A stretch of DNA of 64,000 nt from Rhodovastum sp963714255. Lineage in GTDB: Bacteria > Pseudomonadota > Alphaproteobacteria > Acetobacterales > Acetobacteraceae. The DNA is taken from assembly GCA_963714255.1 (NCBI GenBank), contig CAVQNU010000021.1, positions 185,869 to 249,868 of the forward strand, given 5' to 3'. Positions 41,692 through 51,150 of this stretch are shown here, piece by piece (the stretch's first letter is position 1; every line of letters starts with the position of its first letter). The translations under genes and the position numbers were made by a program. The notes below the pieces were generated by a model. The model did not search any database. It was not told where the DNA came from and was given only the letters and a program-made list of their open reading frames with translations.

Positions 41692-42867
41692 ATGACCGGA
41701 TTGAACCAGGCGGGCGATGGCCCGGCGCTGCTGCTGCTCAGCCACAGCGCTGCCTGGACCGAGTCGGTGGGAAGCGAGGCCGCCCGGCTCGGCGTGGCGC
41801 GTCTGCTGGTGCTGCGCGATGCGCGCGAGACGGTGGCTCTGCTGTGCTGCGGCGTGCGGTTCTCGCATCTGCTGATTGATCCGCCGGCGGCGGGCGTGCT
41901 GCTGGCCGACCTGATCGGCATGACCAGCGGGGAAGCCGAAACCCGCCACGCCACCTTTCTGCTGGGCGAAGCGGCCGCGGCGGCGCAGGGTCTGCCGGGC
42001 GGCCCGCGCGCCATGGTGGTGCCACGGCCCGATGCGGGCTGGCTTGGCCGGGCTCTGGCGCGCCAGCCGCCGCCGCCGCCCGATCCGAAGCAGGTGATGC
42101 TGGCCGATTTGCTCGAGGCGCTGGCGGCCGGGCGGCTGCTGACCCGCTACCAGCCGGTGGTGCGCCTGGCCGACGGCGTGCCGATCGGTCTGGAGGCGCT
42201 GGCGCGGCTGGAGCATCCGGCGCTCGGCACGCTGGCGCCGGATTGCTTCGTGCTGCAACTGGAGGCCGCCGGATTCGCCGCCCGCCTGACCGAACTTGTC
42301 GCGCGCCGAGCCTTCGGCGAATGGAGCGGCGACTCGCTGTCGCGGCTGCGATTGCGGCTGGCCGTGAACCTGCCGCTCGACGTGCTGTTGCTACCCGGTG
42401 CCGCCGAGCGGATGGAGGCCTGGCGCCAAGCGGCGGGAATCGCGCCCGGACGCATCGTGGTCGAAATGACGGAGACGCACCCGATCGGCCGGCCGGACCT
42501 GCTGCGTCCTGTGCTGCAGCGGCTGCGCGCCGCCGGCTACGGGCTGGCGATCGATGATGTCGGCCCCGGCATGCGCGACTACCAGGAGCTGATCGGCCTG
42601 CCGTTCACCAGCATGAAGCTGGACAAGGCGGTGGTACGCGACAGCGCGACATCCCCGGCCGCGCGGCAGTTCCTGACAGAGGCGATCAGGGCTGCCCGGA
42701 CGGCTGGGATGAAGGTGATCGCCGAGGGGGTCGAGGAGGAAGCGGACTGGGCGCGCATGGCGTCCCTCGGGGTGGATGCCGGGCAGGGATTTCTGATCGC
42801 CCGTCCGCTGACGGCGGCGGCGGTCGGTATCTGGCACACCGCCTGGCCGCGCCGGCCGGCGGGGTGA
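41692..42867 (+). CDS. EAL-domain protein (c-di-GMP phosphodiesterase-like)
   Basis: A 391-residue protein. The first 125 residues (ALLLLSHSAAWTESVGSEAARLG... LLIDPPAAGVLLADLIG) look like a degenerate receiver without an obvious phospho-Asp. Residues about 135-385 form an EAL domain with most catalytic motifs: EALAR, NLPLD, VEMTET, IDDVGPG (where active enzymes mostly have DDFGTG), SMKLDK, AEGVEEE and GQGFLIARP. Activity is plausible, but the changed loop makes it uncertain. ATG 41692 is at the end of GGAGCGTGG. Its stop overlaps the EcsC gene by four bases. Confidence 0.88.
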   Translation: MTGLNQAGDGPALLLLSHSAAWTESVGSEAARLGVARLLVLRDARETVALLCCGVRFSHLLIDPPAAGVLLADLIGMTSGEAETRHATFLLGEAAAAAQGLPGGPRAMVVPRPDAGWLGRALARQPPPPPDPKQVMLADLLEALAAGRLLTRYQPVVRLADGVPIGLEALARLEHPALGTLAPDCFVLQLEAAGFAARLTELVARRAFGEWSGDSLSRLRLRLAVNLPLDVLLLPGAAERMEAWRQAAGIAPGRIVVEMTETHPIGRPDLLRPVLQRLRAAGYGLAIDDVGPGMRDYQELIGLPFTSMKLDKAVVRDSATSPAARQFLTEAIRAARTAGMKVIAEGVEEEADWARMASLGVDAGQGFLIARPLTAAAVGIWHTAWPRRPAG

Positions 42868-43667
42868 GCCCCCTGCCCGTGCCCGCGCCGGCACAAGGCG
42901 GCAATGCCTGCGGCGGCATGGACGCGGACGAGCTCGCGCTGCTGGCAACGCTGGCCGACCGCTACCTGACCGCGCGCGACGGCTTCACCGGATTCCTGGA
43001 ATGGGCCGGGCAGTATGCCGAGCGGGGCCTTGGTTTCCTGCCGGCGGACTGGCGCTCGGCGCTGCATGCGCAGGCACGCGCGGCGCTGGCCTGGGCGTGG
43101 CAGCGCGCCATCGCCGGCCTGGACCGCGCGCCGGCCGGGCGGGCGGCGCCGACACGGCTGTTCCGGCTGCTCACTGCAGGTTCGGGGGCATTGACGGGGG
43201 CGGCGGGGCTGGCCGGGGTTCTGGCCGATTTGCCGGCCTCGACGCTGCTGGTGCTACGCTCGCTGGCCATGATTGCGCGGGCGCGCGGATTGGACGTCAC
43301 TGCTGCCGATGTGCAGGCGGCTTGCCTGGAGGCGTTCGCCTATGGCGGCCCAACCGATGACGACGATGATGCCGACCTGGCGTTCTGGTCGGCGCGGGCG
43401 GCGGCGCCGATGGTGGCAGAGATGCTGCCGCAAGTGGCGGCGCGGCTGTCGGGGCGGCTGGCGCTAATGCTGCCGGCGCGGGCGGTGCCGCTGGTGGCGG
43501 TGGCGGCGAGTGCGGGGGTAAACTGGCACTTCACCGGGTTTTTTCAGGAGGTGGGCGATATCCTGCTCGCCTTGCTGCCGCTGCAGCGGCAGCATGGGCG
43601 CGCGCGGGTGCGGGCCTGCTTCGAGGCGATGGTGCGCGAACGGCGGGCGGCGCGAGGCTTTCGCTAG
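42864..43667 (+). CDS. EcsC family protein
   Basis: A 267-residue protein with an EcsC-like region: glycine/alanine-rich hydrophobic segments (LTAGSGALTGAAGLAGVLADLPASTLLVLRSLAMIARARG is the centre, given here in part), an acidic DDDDDAD stretch, and a C-terminal GVNWHFTGFFQEVGD. EcsC proteins are membrane-associated and of unknown function. GTG 42864 overlaps the EAL stop, so it is coupled to that gene. It converges with the M61 peptidase gene, 13 bases away. Confidence 0.8.
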   Translation: MSPLPVPAPAQGGNACGGMDADELALLATLADRYLTARDGFTGFLEWAGQYAERGLGFLPADWRSALHAQARAALAWAWQRAIAGLDRAPAGRAAPTRLFRLLTAGSGALTGAAGLAGVLADLPASTLLVLRSLAMIARARGLDVTAADVQAACLEAFAYGGPTDDDDDADLAFWSARAAAPMVAEMLPQVAARLSGRLALMLPARAVPLVAVAASAGVNWHFTGFFQEVGDILLALLPLQRQHGRARVRACFEAMVRERRAARGFR

Positions 43668-43680
43668 TTTCGCTATACCG

Positions 43681-45603
43681 TTACTCGCCGGCAAGTATAT
43701 CGTCGAGCAGCGCCGGCTGCGACGTGATGCGGGCCAAATGCGGATAGCGCAGACCGTCATGATAGTCGATCCGCACCGGCTTGTAGGCGGTGCCGGCTTT
43801 GATGATCAGATCGATCGGCGCTTCGGTGGCATGCGCGGATTTGATCGCCGTCTTCAAGGCGTCGATGCTGTAGGCGCTGCCGTTTACCGCAATGATCCGG
43901 GTGCCTTCGATCAGGTTTGCATTGAACGCCGGGCCGTTCCACAGGACGTTTCTGATCAGCCCGTCCTTGTCCGCCCATAGGCCGAGCGAGAAGGTGAAAT
44001 CCGTGGAGCCGCGTTGTTGATCGACGGCGTCGAGGTAGGGGCCGGTCTGATCCGTGTAGGCGATGTCATAGCCGCCGTGCTGAAGCCCGTTCACTGGCGG
44101 CTTCCGGCCGACCGTGTCCAGCCGGTCGTGAAAGAAGCCGGACCAGTCATAAGGTTCGATGGCGTCGAGGGCGCGAACGACATCATCGAACGTGTAGGTA
44201 AGCGGCGTTGAACTGCCGTCGTCCATGCCGAAGAACGCCCGGGCGAAATCGTCGAGCGAGCGTTGTCCGTTGGAGCGCTGGCGGATCAGCACGTCTGCTT
44301 CGAGCCATAGCAGGAGGCCGCCGCTGTAATAGTCTTCGAAACCCTGCCATGTCGTCCAGGATTGCGGGCGTCGTGGATTGATGATTTCGTCGTTGGTCGT
44401 GTCCTGGATCGGCCGCCAGCTGCGGCTGGCAAAATAGGAGTACGTGGCGGACCGGCGTGCGAGTTCGTCCAGTGCCTGTTGCCTGGTCCAGAGTCCGCTG
44501 CGGGCGGTGAGAACCTGGCCCCAGGTACTCGGTCAGACCTTCGTAGACCCATAGCAGGCTGTCGCGCATCGGCACGTTGAAATTGGCGGTCCAGAGGTCT
44601 GCCGGGCGGCGGAACTTACCGTTCCAGGAATGGGTGTATTCGTGCGGCAGCGAGTCGCGGGAATAGGGCGTTGCGTCGGGATCGATGAGGTATTTCGCGT
44701 AGGTGGTGATTTCGCTCGATCTGTGATGCTCGAAACTGGAGAATCCGAGTTTTTCACTCAGTGCGAGCAGGAACTCGTAATGGTCGTAGTGGCGGGCGCC
44801 GAACAGTTTGGTGGCTTGCTGCACGAGCGCGCGATGGGCTTGCAGTTGGGCGGGGCTGATTTCCAGCAGGTCCGGGCTGTCGGCGACGACGTTCAGATGG
44901 ACCGGGACAGCCGCCTGCGGATCGAGATCGTAACTGGCGAAATACCGCCCGGCATACAGGGGGAATCCGCCAATGTTTCGAGTGTGACGGTCTTAAACGA
45001 TGTTGTGGCCCCGCTCACCGCGGCGGTTTGCAGTGCGGTGGCGTATTTCCAGCCGGCGGGAAGGGTGACGCTGGCGTCGATGGGGATCTGGCGGGCGAAG
45101 TAGCCGGCGGGATAGAGCAGCACGGTATGCCAGCGAAGTGTCACGATATCCGGGCTGATCTCGACCGGGCCGACGGGAAAGCTGGTGGGGGAGAGATAGT
45201 CGAATTCGACCTGCAGGGTGGTGGTGCCGGCGGGCGGGGCGACGTGGAAGGCGTAGACGTCGCCCGGGTCCCGGCGCCAGGGGAGTGGTGTTCCGTTGGC
45301 TTTGATGACCAGGCCGGCGAAGCGGTCGATCGGCCCTTTCGGCCCGTGGGTGCCGGGGATCCATTGCGGATAGAACAGCACCGTGTCGGTGCCCTGGATG
45401 GGAATATCCTCGTGGACGCGGACAATTTTCGTGTCGGTATCCGCGGCGTTGACCGCGAGGCGGATGGTTCCGGGGTAGGGTTTGTCTTCGGGGGGCGCGA
45501 TTGGCGCCGGCTCCGGCGCGGGTGTTGGGCCGGGGCTCGCCAGCGCGTATTGCATGCTGTGCGCATTCAACAGGATGAGCAGGCCGAGGAAGATCGTTTT
45601 CAT
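43681..45603 (-). pseudogene. M61-family peptidase, split by two single-base frameshifts
   Basis: Three consecutive frames together encode one exported M61 (glycyl aminopeptidase-like) peptidase: signal peptide MKTIFLGLLILLNAHSM and an N-terminal beta domain; a middle part with the zinc motif HEYTHSWNGK and VYEGLTEYLG; and a C-terminal part with a PDZ-like region (GPAFNANLIEGTRIIAVNG). The first shift lies at the run of five G (44959-44963), where one base seems missing; the second at the run of four C (44519-44522), where one seems extra. Together they restore the frame. Both being in homopolymers suggests sequencing error. Confidence 0.85.
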
Positions 45604-45620
45604 GGTCGCCCCAACCAAAA

Positions 45621-45693
45621 TTCTTAAGTAATGGGTTCCAAGGGCCTTGTGGCCCTTGGCGGGTCCAGGGCAGAGCCCTGGCCTTGCTTGCCT
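45621..45693. repeat. Dispersed palindromic repeat, right arm (copy 11)
   Basis: Begins TTCTTAAGTAATGGG, contains CCAAGGGCC-TTGT-GGCCCTTGG and ends CCAGGGCAGAGCCCTGG-CCTTGC. It lies between the stop of the alcohol dehydrogenase gene and the start of the peptidase gene. Confidence 0.9.
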
Positions 45694-45700
45694 TTATACC

Positions 45701-46873
45701 TTACGCGTTGGCCGCATAAACCGCCCGGTAAAGCGCCACGATCTCGCCCTTATCCGGCACGCGCGGATTGTTGGCCGGGCTGCCGGAGGCAAGCGCCTGC
45801 TCGGCCATCAGGTCTATCTTCCCGTCCCAGGCCTGCGGGTCGATGCCGAAGGCGCGCGGGGTTGGCACGCCCAATTCGGCGTTCAGCGCGGCCAGGCCGT
45901 CGGCCAGCGCCTCGGCCGCCGCCGCGTCGTCGGGGCTGGCGGAGAAACCGATGCGCCGCGCCGCCTCGGCGTAGCGCGCCTGTCCGGCGGCGAGGCCGAA
46001 ACGGGTGACGGCGGGCAGCAGCATGGCGTTGGACAGGCCGTGCGGCACATGGAAATGCGCGCCGATCGGCCGCGACATGCCGTGCACGAGCGCCACCGAG
46101 GCGTTCGAGAAGGCGATGCCGGCGATGGTGGCGCCGAGCATCATCGCCTCACGCGCCGCGGCGTTGGCCGGTTCATGGAAGGCGGTGCGCAGGGCGGGGC
46201 CGATCAGTTCCATCGCCCGCACCGCCTGGCCGTCGCTGTACGGATTGGCGCGGCGGCTCACATAGGCTTCCAACGCGTGGCTGAGCGCATCGATGCCGGT
46301 ATCGGCGGTGGTGCGCGGCGGCACCGAAAAGGTCAGCTCGTAATCCACGATGGCGGCGAGCGGCAGGGCGCCGAGGCCGGCGATGAGCATTTTTTCATCG
46401 CACCCGGCATCGGTGATGACGGTGAAGCGGGTGGCCTCGCTGCCGGTGCCGGCGGTGGTGGGGATGGCAATGACGGGCATGGCGGCGTGGTCGGCGGCGA
46501 ACGGCACTTTGAAGGCCCGCATCTTCGCCCCCTCGCCGCCGGTGGCGAGGATGGCGATGGCCTTTGCCGTGTCGATCGGGGAGCCGCCGCCGAAGCCGAT
46601 CAGGCAGTCATGCGCGCCGCGGCGCAGGAACGCCACGCCGGCTTCCACCACCGTGTCGGTGGGTTCGGGGATGGTGTCGCTGAACACCGCGGGTTGCAGG
46701 CCGGCGGCATGCAGCGGGTCCAGGCAGCGGCGCAGCAGGCCGGAGGAAACCATGAACGGGTCGGTGACGACCAGCGGGCGCGACAGGCCGAACTTGCCGA
46801 GCAAGCCGGCGATTTCGGCGACGGCGCCGCCGCCGACGATCATGCAGCGGGGGGCGACCAGAGCGAAGGACAT
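45701..46873 (-). CDS. Iron-containing alcohol dehydrogenase
   Basis: A 390-residue group III alcohol dehydrogenase. N-terminal NAD domain with VIGFGGGSPIDTAKA-type sequence (LIGFGGGSPIDTAKAIAI) and TTAGTGSEAT; C-terminal metal domain with the ligand pattern D in TGIDALSHALEAYVS, and H in ALVHGMSRPIGAHFHVPHG. These enzymes oxidise primary alcohols or reduce aldehydes with an Fe(II) or Zn(II) ion. Start ATG 46873, with GGAGAG upstream. Divergent from the NAD-binding protein at 47025. Confidence 0.95.
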   Translation of the reverse strand: MSFALVAPRCMIVGGGAVAEIAGLLGKFGLSRPLVVTDPFMVSSGLLRRCLDPLHAAGLQPAVFSDTIPEPTDTVVEAGVAFLRRGAHDCLIGFGGGSPIDTAKAIAILATGGEGAKMRAFKVPFAADHAAMPVIAIPTTAGTGSEATRFTVITDAGCDEKMLIAGLGALPLAAIVDYELTFSVPPRTTADTGIDALSHALEAYVSRRANPYSDGQAVRAMELIGPALRTAFHEPANAAAREAMMLGATIAGIAFSNASVALVHGMSRPIGAHFHVPHGLSNAMLLPAVTRFGLAAGQARYAEAARRIGFSASPDDAAAAEALADGLAALNAELGVPTPRAFGIDPQAWDGKIDLMAEQALASGSPANNPRVPDKGEIVALYRAVYAANA

Positions 46874-47024
46874 GAGAGGATCTCTCCGGGTGCGGAACGC
46901 AGAGGGGCGTCGCGGCGGTAAGTATGGCGGGATCATGGGGGACCATTGCCGTCGCCTGCAACGCCTTTGCCGAACTTGCCGGACGCTTGGTGACAGCACG
47001 CCCCAACCCGCATAGACCCTGGCG

Positions 47025-47873
47025 ATGAACCTTCGCGTGCATGTGATCGGCGCCAGCGGGCGCTCCGGGGTGTCGCTCTGCCGTGCGCTGCACGCGGACG
47101 GGGCGACGGTGGTGCCGGTGGTGCGGGATGCGGCCAAGTGGCGCGGCATCGGCACCGGCGACCCGCCGCGCGTGGCCGACCTGACCGATGCGGCGGCGCT
47201 GCGCGACGCACTAAGCGATGCCGAACACGTGGCCTCCTGCGCCCATGCGCGGCACACGCCGGCGATTCTCGCGGCCGCGCCCACGGCGGCCCGGCTGGTG
47301 CTGCTGGGCAGCACCCGACGCTACACACGCTGGCCGGATGATCACGGCAACGGCGTGCTGCAAGGCGAGGCCGCGCTGCTGGGCTCCGGCCGCTCCGGGG
47401 TGATGCTCCACCCCACCATGATCTACGGCGCCCAGGGCGAGGACAACGTGCAGCGCCTGGCCGCCATGCTGCGCCGGCTGCCGCTGGTGCCGCTGCCCGG
47501 CGGCGGGCGGGCACTGGTGCAGCCGATCCACCAGGACGACGTGACGCGCTGCGTGCGCGCGGCCCTGGCCGTCGCGTGGCAAGGACCGCACGCAATGGTG
47601 ATCGCCGGGCCAACCCCCCTGCCCTACGCGGATTTCGTCCGCGCGGTCGCCGCCGCCGCAGGACTGCGCCCGCCCCGGGTGGTGCCGGTGCCCGCCTGGG
47701 CGCTGCGCGCCGCCGCGCCGCTCACCGCCCTGCCCGGACTGCCGCGCATCCGCGGCGACGAAATCCGCCGTCTGCTGGAAGACAAAGGGTTTGCGATCGG
47801 CGCGATGATCACCACGCTTGGAGTGCGGCCGGTCCCGCTCGAGGAGGGGCTGGCACGCACCTTCCGGCGTTGA
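47025..47873 (+). CDS. NAD(P)-binding epimerase-like protein
   Basis: A 282-residue atypical or extended SDR: glycine motif VIGASGRSG near the N-terminus, PTMIYGAQGEDNVQRLAAMLRRLP (the YxxxK tyrosine/lysine pair is not obvious), and a late substrate domain. Resembles nucleoside-diphosphate-sugar epimerase-like proteins and the NDUFA9 type. The reaction is unknown. It is followed after 13 bases by the M20 amidohydrolase, so they are probably one operon. Confidence 0.85.
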   Translation: MNLRVHVIGASGRSGVSLCRALHADGATVVPVVRDAAKWRGIGTGDPPRVADLTDAAALRDALSDAEHVASCAHARHTPAILAAAPTAARLVLLGSTRRYTRWPDDHGNGVLQGEAALLGSGRSGVMLHPTMIYGAQGEDNVQRLAAMLRRLPLVPLPGGGRALVQPIHQDDVTRCVRAALAVAWQGPHAMVIAGPTPLPYADFVRAVAAAAGLRPPRVVPVPAWALRAAAPLTALPGLPRIRGDEIRRLLEDKGFAIGAMITTLGVRPVPLEEGLARTFRR

Positions 47874-47886
47874 GGAGAGAAGCCGC

Positions 47887-49059
47887 ATGCCCGTGATCAA
47901 CCGCATCGCCGAGTTGCACGCCGACATGGCGGCCTGGCGGCAGGATTTGCACCGGCATCCGGAACTGGCGCTGCAGGAAGTGCGCACCTCGGGCGTGGTG
48001 CAGGACAAGCTGCGCAGCTTCGGGGTGGACGAAATCATCACCGGGCTGGCGCGCACCGGCGTGGTCGGCGTTATCCGCGGCCAGGGCGCGGGCGAAGCGA
48101 TCGGCCTGCGCGCCGACATGGATGCCCTGCCCATCCAGGAGGAAACCGGCCGCGAATACGCCAGCCAGACCCAAGGCGTGATGCACGCCTGCGGCCATGA
48201 CGGCCACACCGCCATGCTGCTCGGCGCGGCGAAATATCTCGCCGAGACGCGCAACTTCGCCGGCACCGTGTACGTGATTTTCCAGCCGGCCGAGGAAAAC
48301 CTGGCCGGCGGCGAGATCATGGTGAAGGAAGGGCTGTTCGAGCGTTGCCCGATGCGCATGGTGTTCGGCCTGCATAACTGGCCGGCCGGACCCGCCGGCA
48401 GCTTCCTGTGGCGCAAGGGGCCGATGATGGCGGCGGTGGCGAACATCGAAATCACCGTCACCGGCAAAGGCTCGCACGGCGCGCATCCGTACCGTGGCGT
48501 CGACCCGATCGTGGTGGCGGCGCAAATCATCAATGCGCTGCAGACGATCGTGGCGCGCTCGATCGAGGCGGTGGAAAGCGGCGTGGTGTCGATCGGCCAT
48601 ATCAGCGGCGGCCACATCCACAACGTGATCCCCGAAAAAGTGCGCATGCTGGGCACGGCGCGGTGGTTCGCGCCGCATGTGGGCGCCCGGCTGGAGGCGG
48701 GGGTGCGCAAGCTCGCCACCGGCATCGCCGAGAGCTTCGGCGCGCAGGCCGAAGTGGTGTTCGACCGCGCCCATCCGCCGGTGGTGAACGACGACGCGGC
48801 GACCGAGCTGACCATTCGGGCGGCGCAGGCGGTGGCCGGCGCGGCGCGGGTGGTCGCGATGGAAAAGCCGACCATGGGCGGCGAGGATTTCGCCTTCATG
48901 CTGGAGGCCAAGCAGGGCAGCTACATCATGCTGGGCTCGGGCCGCGGCAGCGACGCGATGCCGCACCATCCGGCGTACGATTTCAACGATGAGGTGCTGG
49001 CGGTCGGGGCGAGCTATTGGGCGACACTGGCGGAGCAGGTGCTGGCGCGGGCGGAGTAA
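47887..49059 (+). CDS. M20-family amidohydrolase (hippurate hydrolase type)
   Basis: A 390-residue metal-dependent amidohydrolase of the M20D/AbgA group that cleaves N-acyl amino acids. Features: RQDLHRHPELALQE at the N-terminus, LRADMDALPIQEETG, the metal motif ACGHDGH, FQPAEE, a dimerisation insert with GKGSHGAHPYRGVDPI, and MGGEDFAFML near the end. ATG 47887 follows GAGGAGAGAAG. Its stop merges with repeat copy 12. Confidence 0.95.
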   Translation: MPVINRIAELHADMAAWRQDLHRHPELALQEVRTSGVVQDKLRSFGVDEIITGLARTGVVGVIRGQGAGEAIGLRADMDALPIQEETGREYASQTQGVMHACGHDGHTAMLLGAAKYLAETRNFAGTVYVIFQPAEENLAGGEIMVKEGLFERCPMRMVFGLHNWPAGPAGSFLWRKGPMMAAVANIEITVTGKGSHGAHPYRGVDPIVVAAQIINALQTIVARSIEAVESGVVSIGHISGGHIHNVIPEKVRMLGTARWFAPHVGARLEAGVRKLATGIAESFGAQAEVVFDRAHPPVVNDDAATELTIRAAQAVAGAARVVAMEKPTMGGEDFAFMLEAKQGSYIMLGSGRGSDAMPHHPAYDFNDEVLAVGASYWATLAEQVLARAE

Positions 49060-49093
49060 AGGAAGGCCAGGGCAGAGCCCTGGCCTTCCTTCA
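49057..49093. repeat. Minimal hairpin form of the dispersed repeat (copy 12)
   Basis: A perfect 15-base stem, AAGGAAGGCCAGGGC with its inverse, around an AGA loop. It lies between the stops of the convergent amidohydrolase and ssb genes (its left edge overlaps the amidohydrolase stop) and should act as a bidirectional terminator without a U tract. The smallest unit of the family in this window. Confidence 0.93.
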
Positions 49094-49104
49094 CCCACCC
49101 CAAG

Positions 49105-49623
49105 TCAGAACGGAATCTCATCATCCAGGTCACCACCGCCCTTGGGCGCATCCCAGGACGGGCCACCCCGCGCCGCGGCGGGAGCAGCAGCCGGGCGAGC
49201 GGCCGGCGCGCGCTCGGTTTTCTGGTAGCCGCCGCCGCTTTCGCCGCTATAGCCGCCCTCGCCGCTCTCGCTGCGGCCGTCGAGCAGCACGAGATCGCCG
49301 CGGAAGCGGCCGATCACCACCTCGGTCGTGTATTTTTCCTGCCCGGACTGATCGGTCCATTTGCGCGTCTGCAACGAACCCTCGACGTAGAGCTTGCGGC
49401 CCTTGCGCACGTATTTCTCGACCACATCGGCAATGCGCTCGTTGAACACGACAACGCGATGCCACTCGGTGCGCTCCTTGCGTTCGCCCGAGGCGCGGTC
49501 GGTCCAGTTTTCGCTGGTGGCCAGATTGAATTGCACGATTTTCGTGCCGTCCTGCGTGGTCCGCACCTCCGGGTCTTTGCCGAGGTTGCCAACGAGGATC
49601 ACCTTGTTCACCGAGCCTGCCAT
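49105..49623 (-). CDS. ssb: Single-stranded DNA-binding protein
   Basis: A 172-residue SSB: OB fold (NKVILVGNLGKDPEVRTTQDGTKI, EWHRVVVFNERIADVVEKYVRKG, YVEGSLQTRKW), a Gly/Ser/Ala-rich linker, and the acidic partner-binding tip DLDDEIPF at the very C-terminus. Binds single-stranded DNA and recruits repair and replication proteins. Single gene; convergent with the amidohydrolase. Confidence 0.98.
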   Translation of the reverse strand: MAGSVNKVILVGNLGKDPEVRTTQDGTKIVQFNLATSENWTDRASGERKERTEWHRVVVFNERIADVVEKYVRKGRKLYVEGSLQTRKWTDQSGQEKYTTEVVIGRFRGDLVLLDGRSESGEGGYSGESGGGYQKTERAPAARPAAAPAAARGGPSWDAPKGGGDLDDEIPF

Positions 49624-49735
49624 GCGCGCGCACCCTATCCGTTTGTTAATGGATTGTTTTATCGATCCTAGCCCAAACCGCAGGGCCTGGGTATCCGATC
49701 CTCCATCGCGCGGGCACGGATCAGGGGCGTGCCCG

Positions 49736-50113
49736 TCAGGCTTTTCGCACCGGCGTCATCAGGCCCAGCTTGGCGCCGGTGCTGTCCTCGACGAAGCCGA
49801 GCCGGCCGACATCCGGCACGTCGAAGGCCGGGCGCATGATCTTGCCGCCCTGCTCTGTCGCCAGGTGCAGCCGGGCGTCCACGTCATCCACCTCCAGATA
49901 CTCAAACCAGTGCGGCGGCACGGTCGGCGGCAGGTCCGGCGGCATTTCCATCAGGCCGGCCACCGGCGTTCCGTCCTTCTCGGCGACCCAGTAGGTGCCG
50001 TTCGCGATCGGCATGGGCTTGAAGGTCCAGCCGACAAGGCTGGCGTAGAAGCTCCTGGCGGCGTCGACATCGCGCGTCAGCAGTTCGTTCCAGACGAATT
50101 TCCCGTGGGCCAT
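49736..50113 (-). CDS. VOC (glyoxalase/bleomycin resistance) family protein
   Basis: A 125-residue VOC protein of two beta-alpha-beta-beta-beta units: FVWNELLTRDVDAARSFYASLVGWTF for the first and HWFEYLEVDDVDARLHLATEQGGKIMRP for the second. The GKFVWNEL opening is typical of the PhnB/27-kDa-antigen-like VOC group. Metal ligands and reaction are not clear. Stands alone between ssb and tlyA. Confidence 0.9.
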   Translation of the reverse strand: MAHGKFVWNELLTRDVDAARSFYASLVGWTFKPMPIANGTYWVAEKDGTPVAGLMEMPPDLPPTVPPHWFEYLEVDDVDARLHLATEQGGKIMRPAFDVPDVGRLGFVEDSTGAKLGLMTPVRKA

Positions 50114-50228
50114 TGGCGCGTTTCCTTCGGTTGTGACGCCAGCGGCGGCACCGCCTGGCTGCGCGGATTCATCCCTGCCACTGGCGCGGAAGGCAAGCGG
50201 TGAACCGCCCGCGCGCCGGCAACCGTGA

Positions 50229-50996
50229 TCAGGCCCCGGCGGCGGCGATGACCGGCCCGGACGGGCAGAACCTGGCGGCGATCAGAAACTCGCGGTTGCC
50301 TTCGGGGCCGGTAATGGGACTTTCGATGATGCCCTGCACCTGCCAGCCTTCCAGCGCGGCCCACCAGTCGCGGACGCGGGCGCAGACCGCAGCGTGCACG
50401 GCCGGATCGCGCACCACGCCGCCTTTGCCCACGGCGGCGGGACCCGCCTCGAATTGCGGCTTGATCAGCGCCACCGCCCAGGCGCCGGGGGCGCACAGCG
50501 CCAGCGGGGCGGGCAGCAGGGTGGACAGGCCGATGAAGCTGGCATCGCAGACCAAAGCGGCGGCAGGCGCGCCGATGGTCTCGGCGGCAAGGTAGCGGGC
50601 GTTGCTGCGCTCGTGCACCACCACGCGCGGGTCGGTGCGCAGCTTCCAGGCAAGCTGGCCGTGGCCCACGTCGACCGCATGCACGCGGGCGGCGCCGCGC
50701 GCGAGCAGCACGTCGGTGAAGCCGCCGGTGGAGGCGCCGATATCGAGGCACACAAGCCCGGCCGGGTCGAGGCCGAAATGGTCGAGCGCGTGCACCAGTT
50801 TGAGGCCGCCGCGGGAAACCCAAGGGTGGTCCTGGCCGCGCAACTCCAGCGGATGGTCCTCGGCGAGTTGCTGGCCGGGCTTGTCGATGCGGCGGTCGCC
50901 GGAGAAGACGCGGCCGGCGAGGATGAGGGCCTGGGCGCGGGTGCGGGATTCTACCAGGCCGCGGTCTACCAGGAGTTGGTCGGCGCGGTGCTTCAT
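50229..50996 (-). CDS. tlyA: TlyA-family rRNA 2'-O-methyltransferase
   Basis: A 255-residue protein: an N-terminal S4 RNA-binding domain (RADQLLVDRGLVESRTRAQALILAGRVF) and an FtsJ-like methyltransferase domain with VCLDIGASTGGFTDVLL (SAM site), VHAVDVG, and CDASFIGLSTLLP. TlyA methylates ribosomal RNA cytidines; the family is also called hemolysin A. ATG 50996 is the family start; codons before it are repeat-derived. Last gene of the xseB-ispA-dxs-tlyA string, separated from dxs by repeat copy 13. Confidence 0.94.
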   Translation of the reverse strand: MKHRADQLLVDRGLVESRTRAQALILAGRVFSGDRRIDKPGQQLAEDHPLELRGQDHPWVSRGGLKLVHALDHFGLDPAGLVCLDIGASTGGFTDVLLARGAARVHAVDVGHGQLAWKLRTDPRVVVHERSNARYLAAETIGAPAAALVCDASFIGLSTLLPAPLALCAPGAWAVALIKPQFEAGPAAVGKGGVVRDPAVHAAVCARVRDWWAALEGWQVQGIIESPITGPEGNREFLIAARFCPSGPVIAAAGA

Positions 50997-50999
50997 TGG

Positions 51000-51150
51000 G
51001 GCTTGGCCGGGGCGCTGCCCCGGGCCCCGGCAGGGGCTTTGCCCCTGCACCCCACCAGGGGCCTCAGGCCCCTGGACCCCTTAAGTAATGGGGTCAAGGG
51101 GGCCACTGCCCCCTTGCGGGTCCAGGGCAGAGCCCTGGCCTTGCTTGCTT
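51000..51150. repeat. Dispersed palindromic repeat (copy 13)
   Basis: The left part is a variant (GGGGC-GCT-GCCCC, CAGGGGC-TTT-GCCCCTG, CCAGGGGCC..GGCCCCTGG), then CTTAAGTAATGGGG and a consensus right arm ending GCCCTGGCCTTGCTTGC. Between tlyA and dxs, immediately upstream of the tlyA start. Confidence 0.9.
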
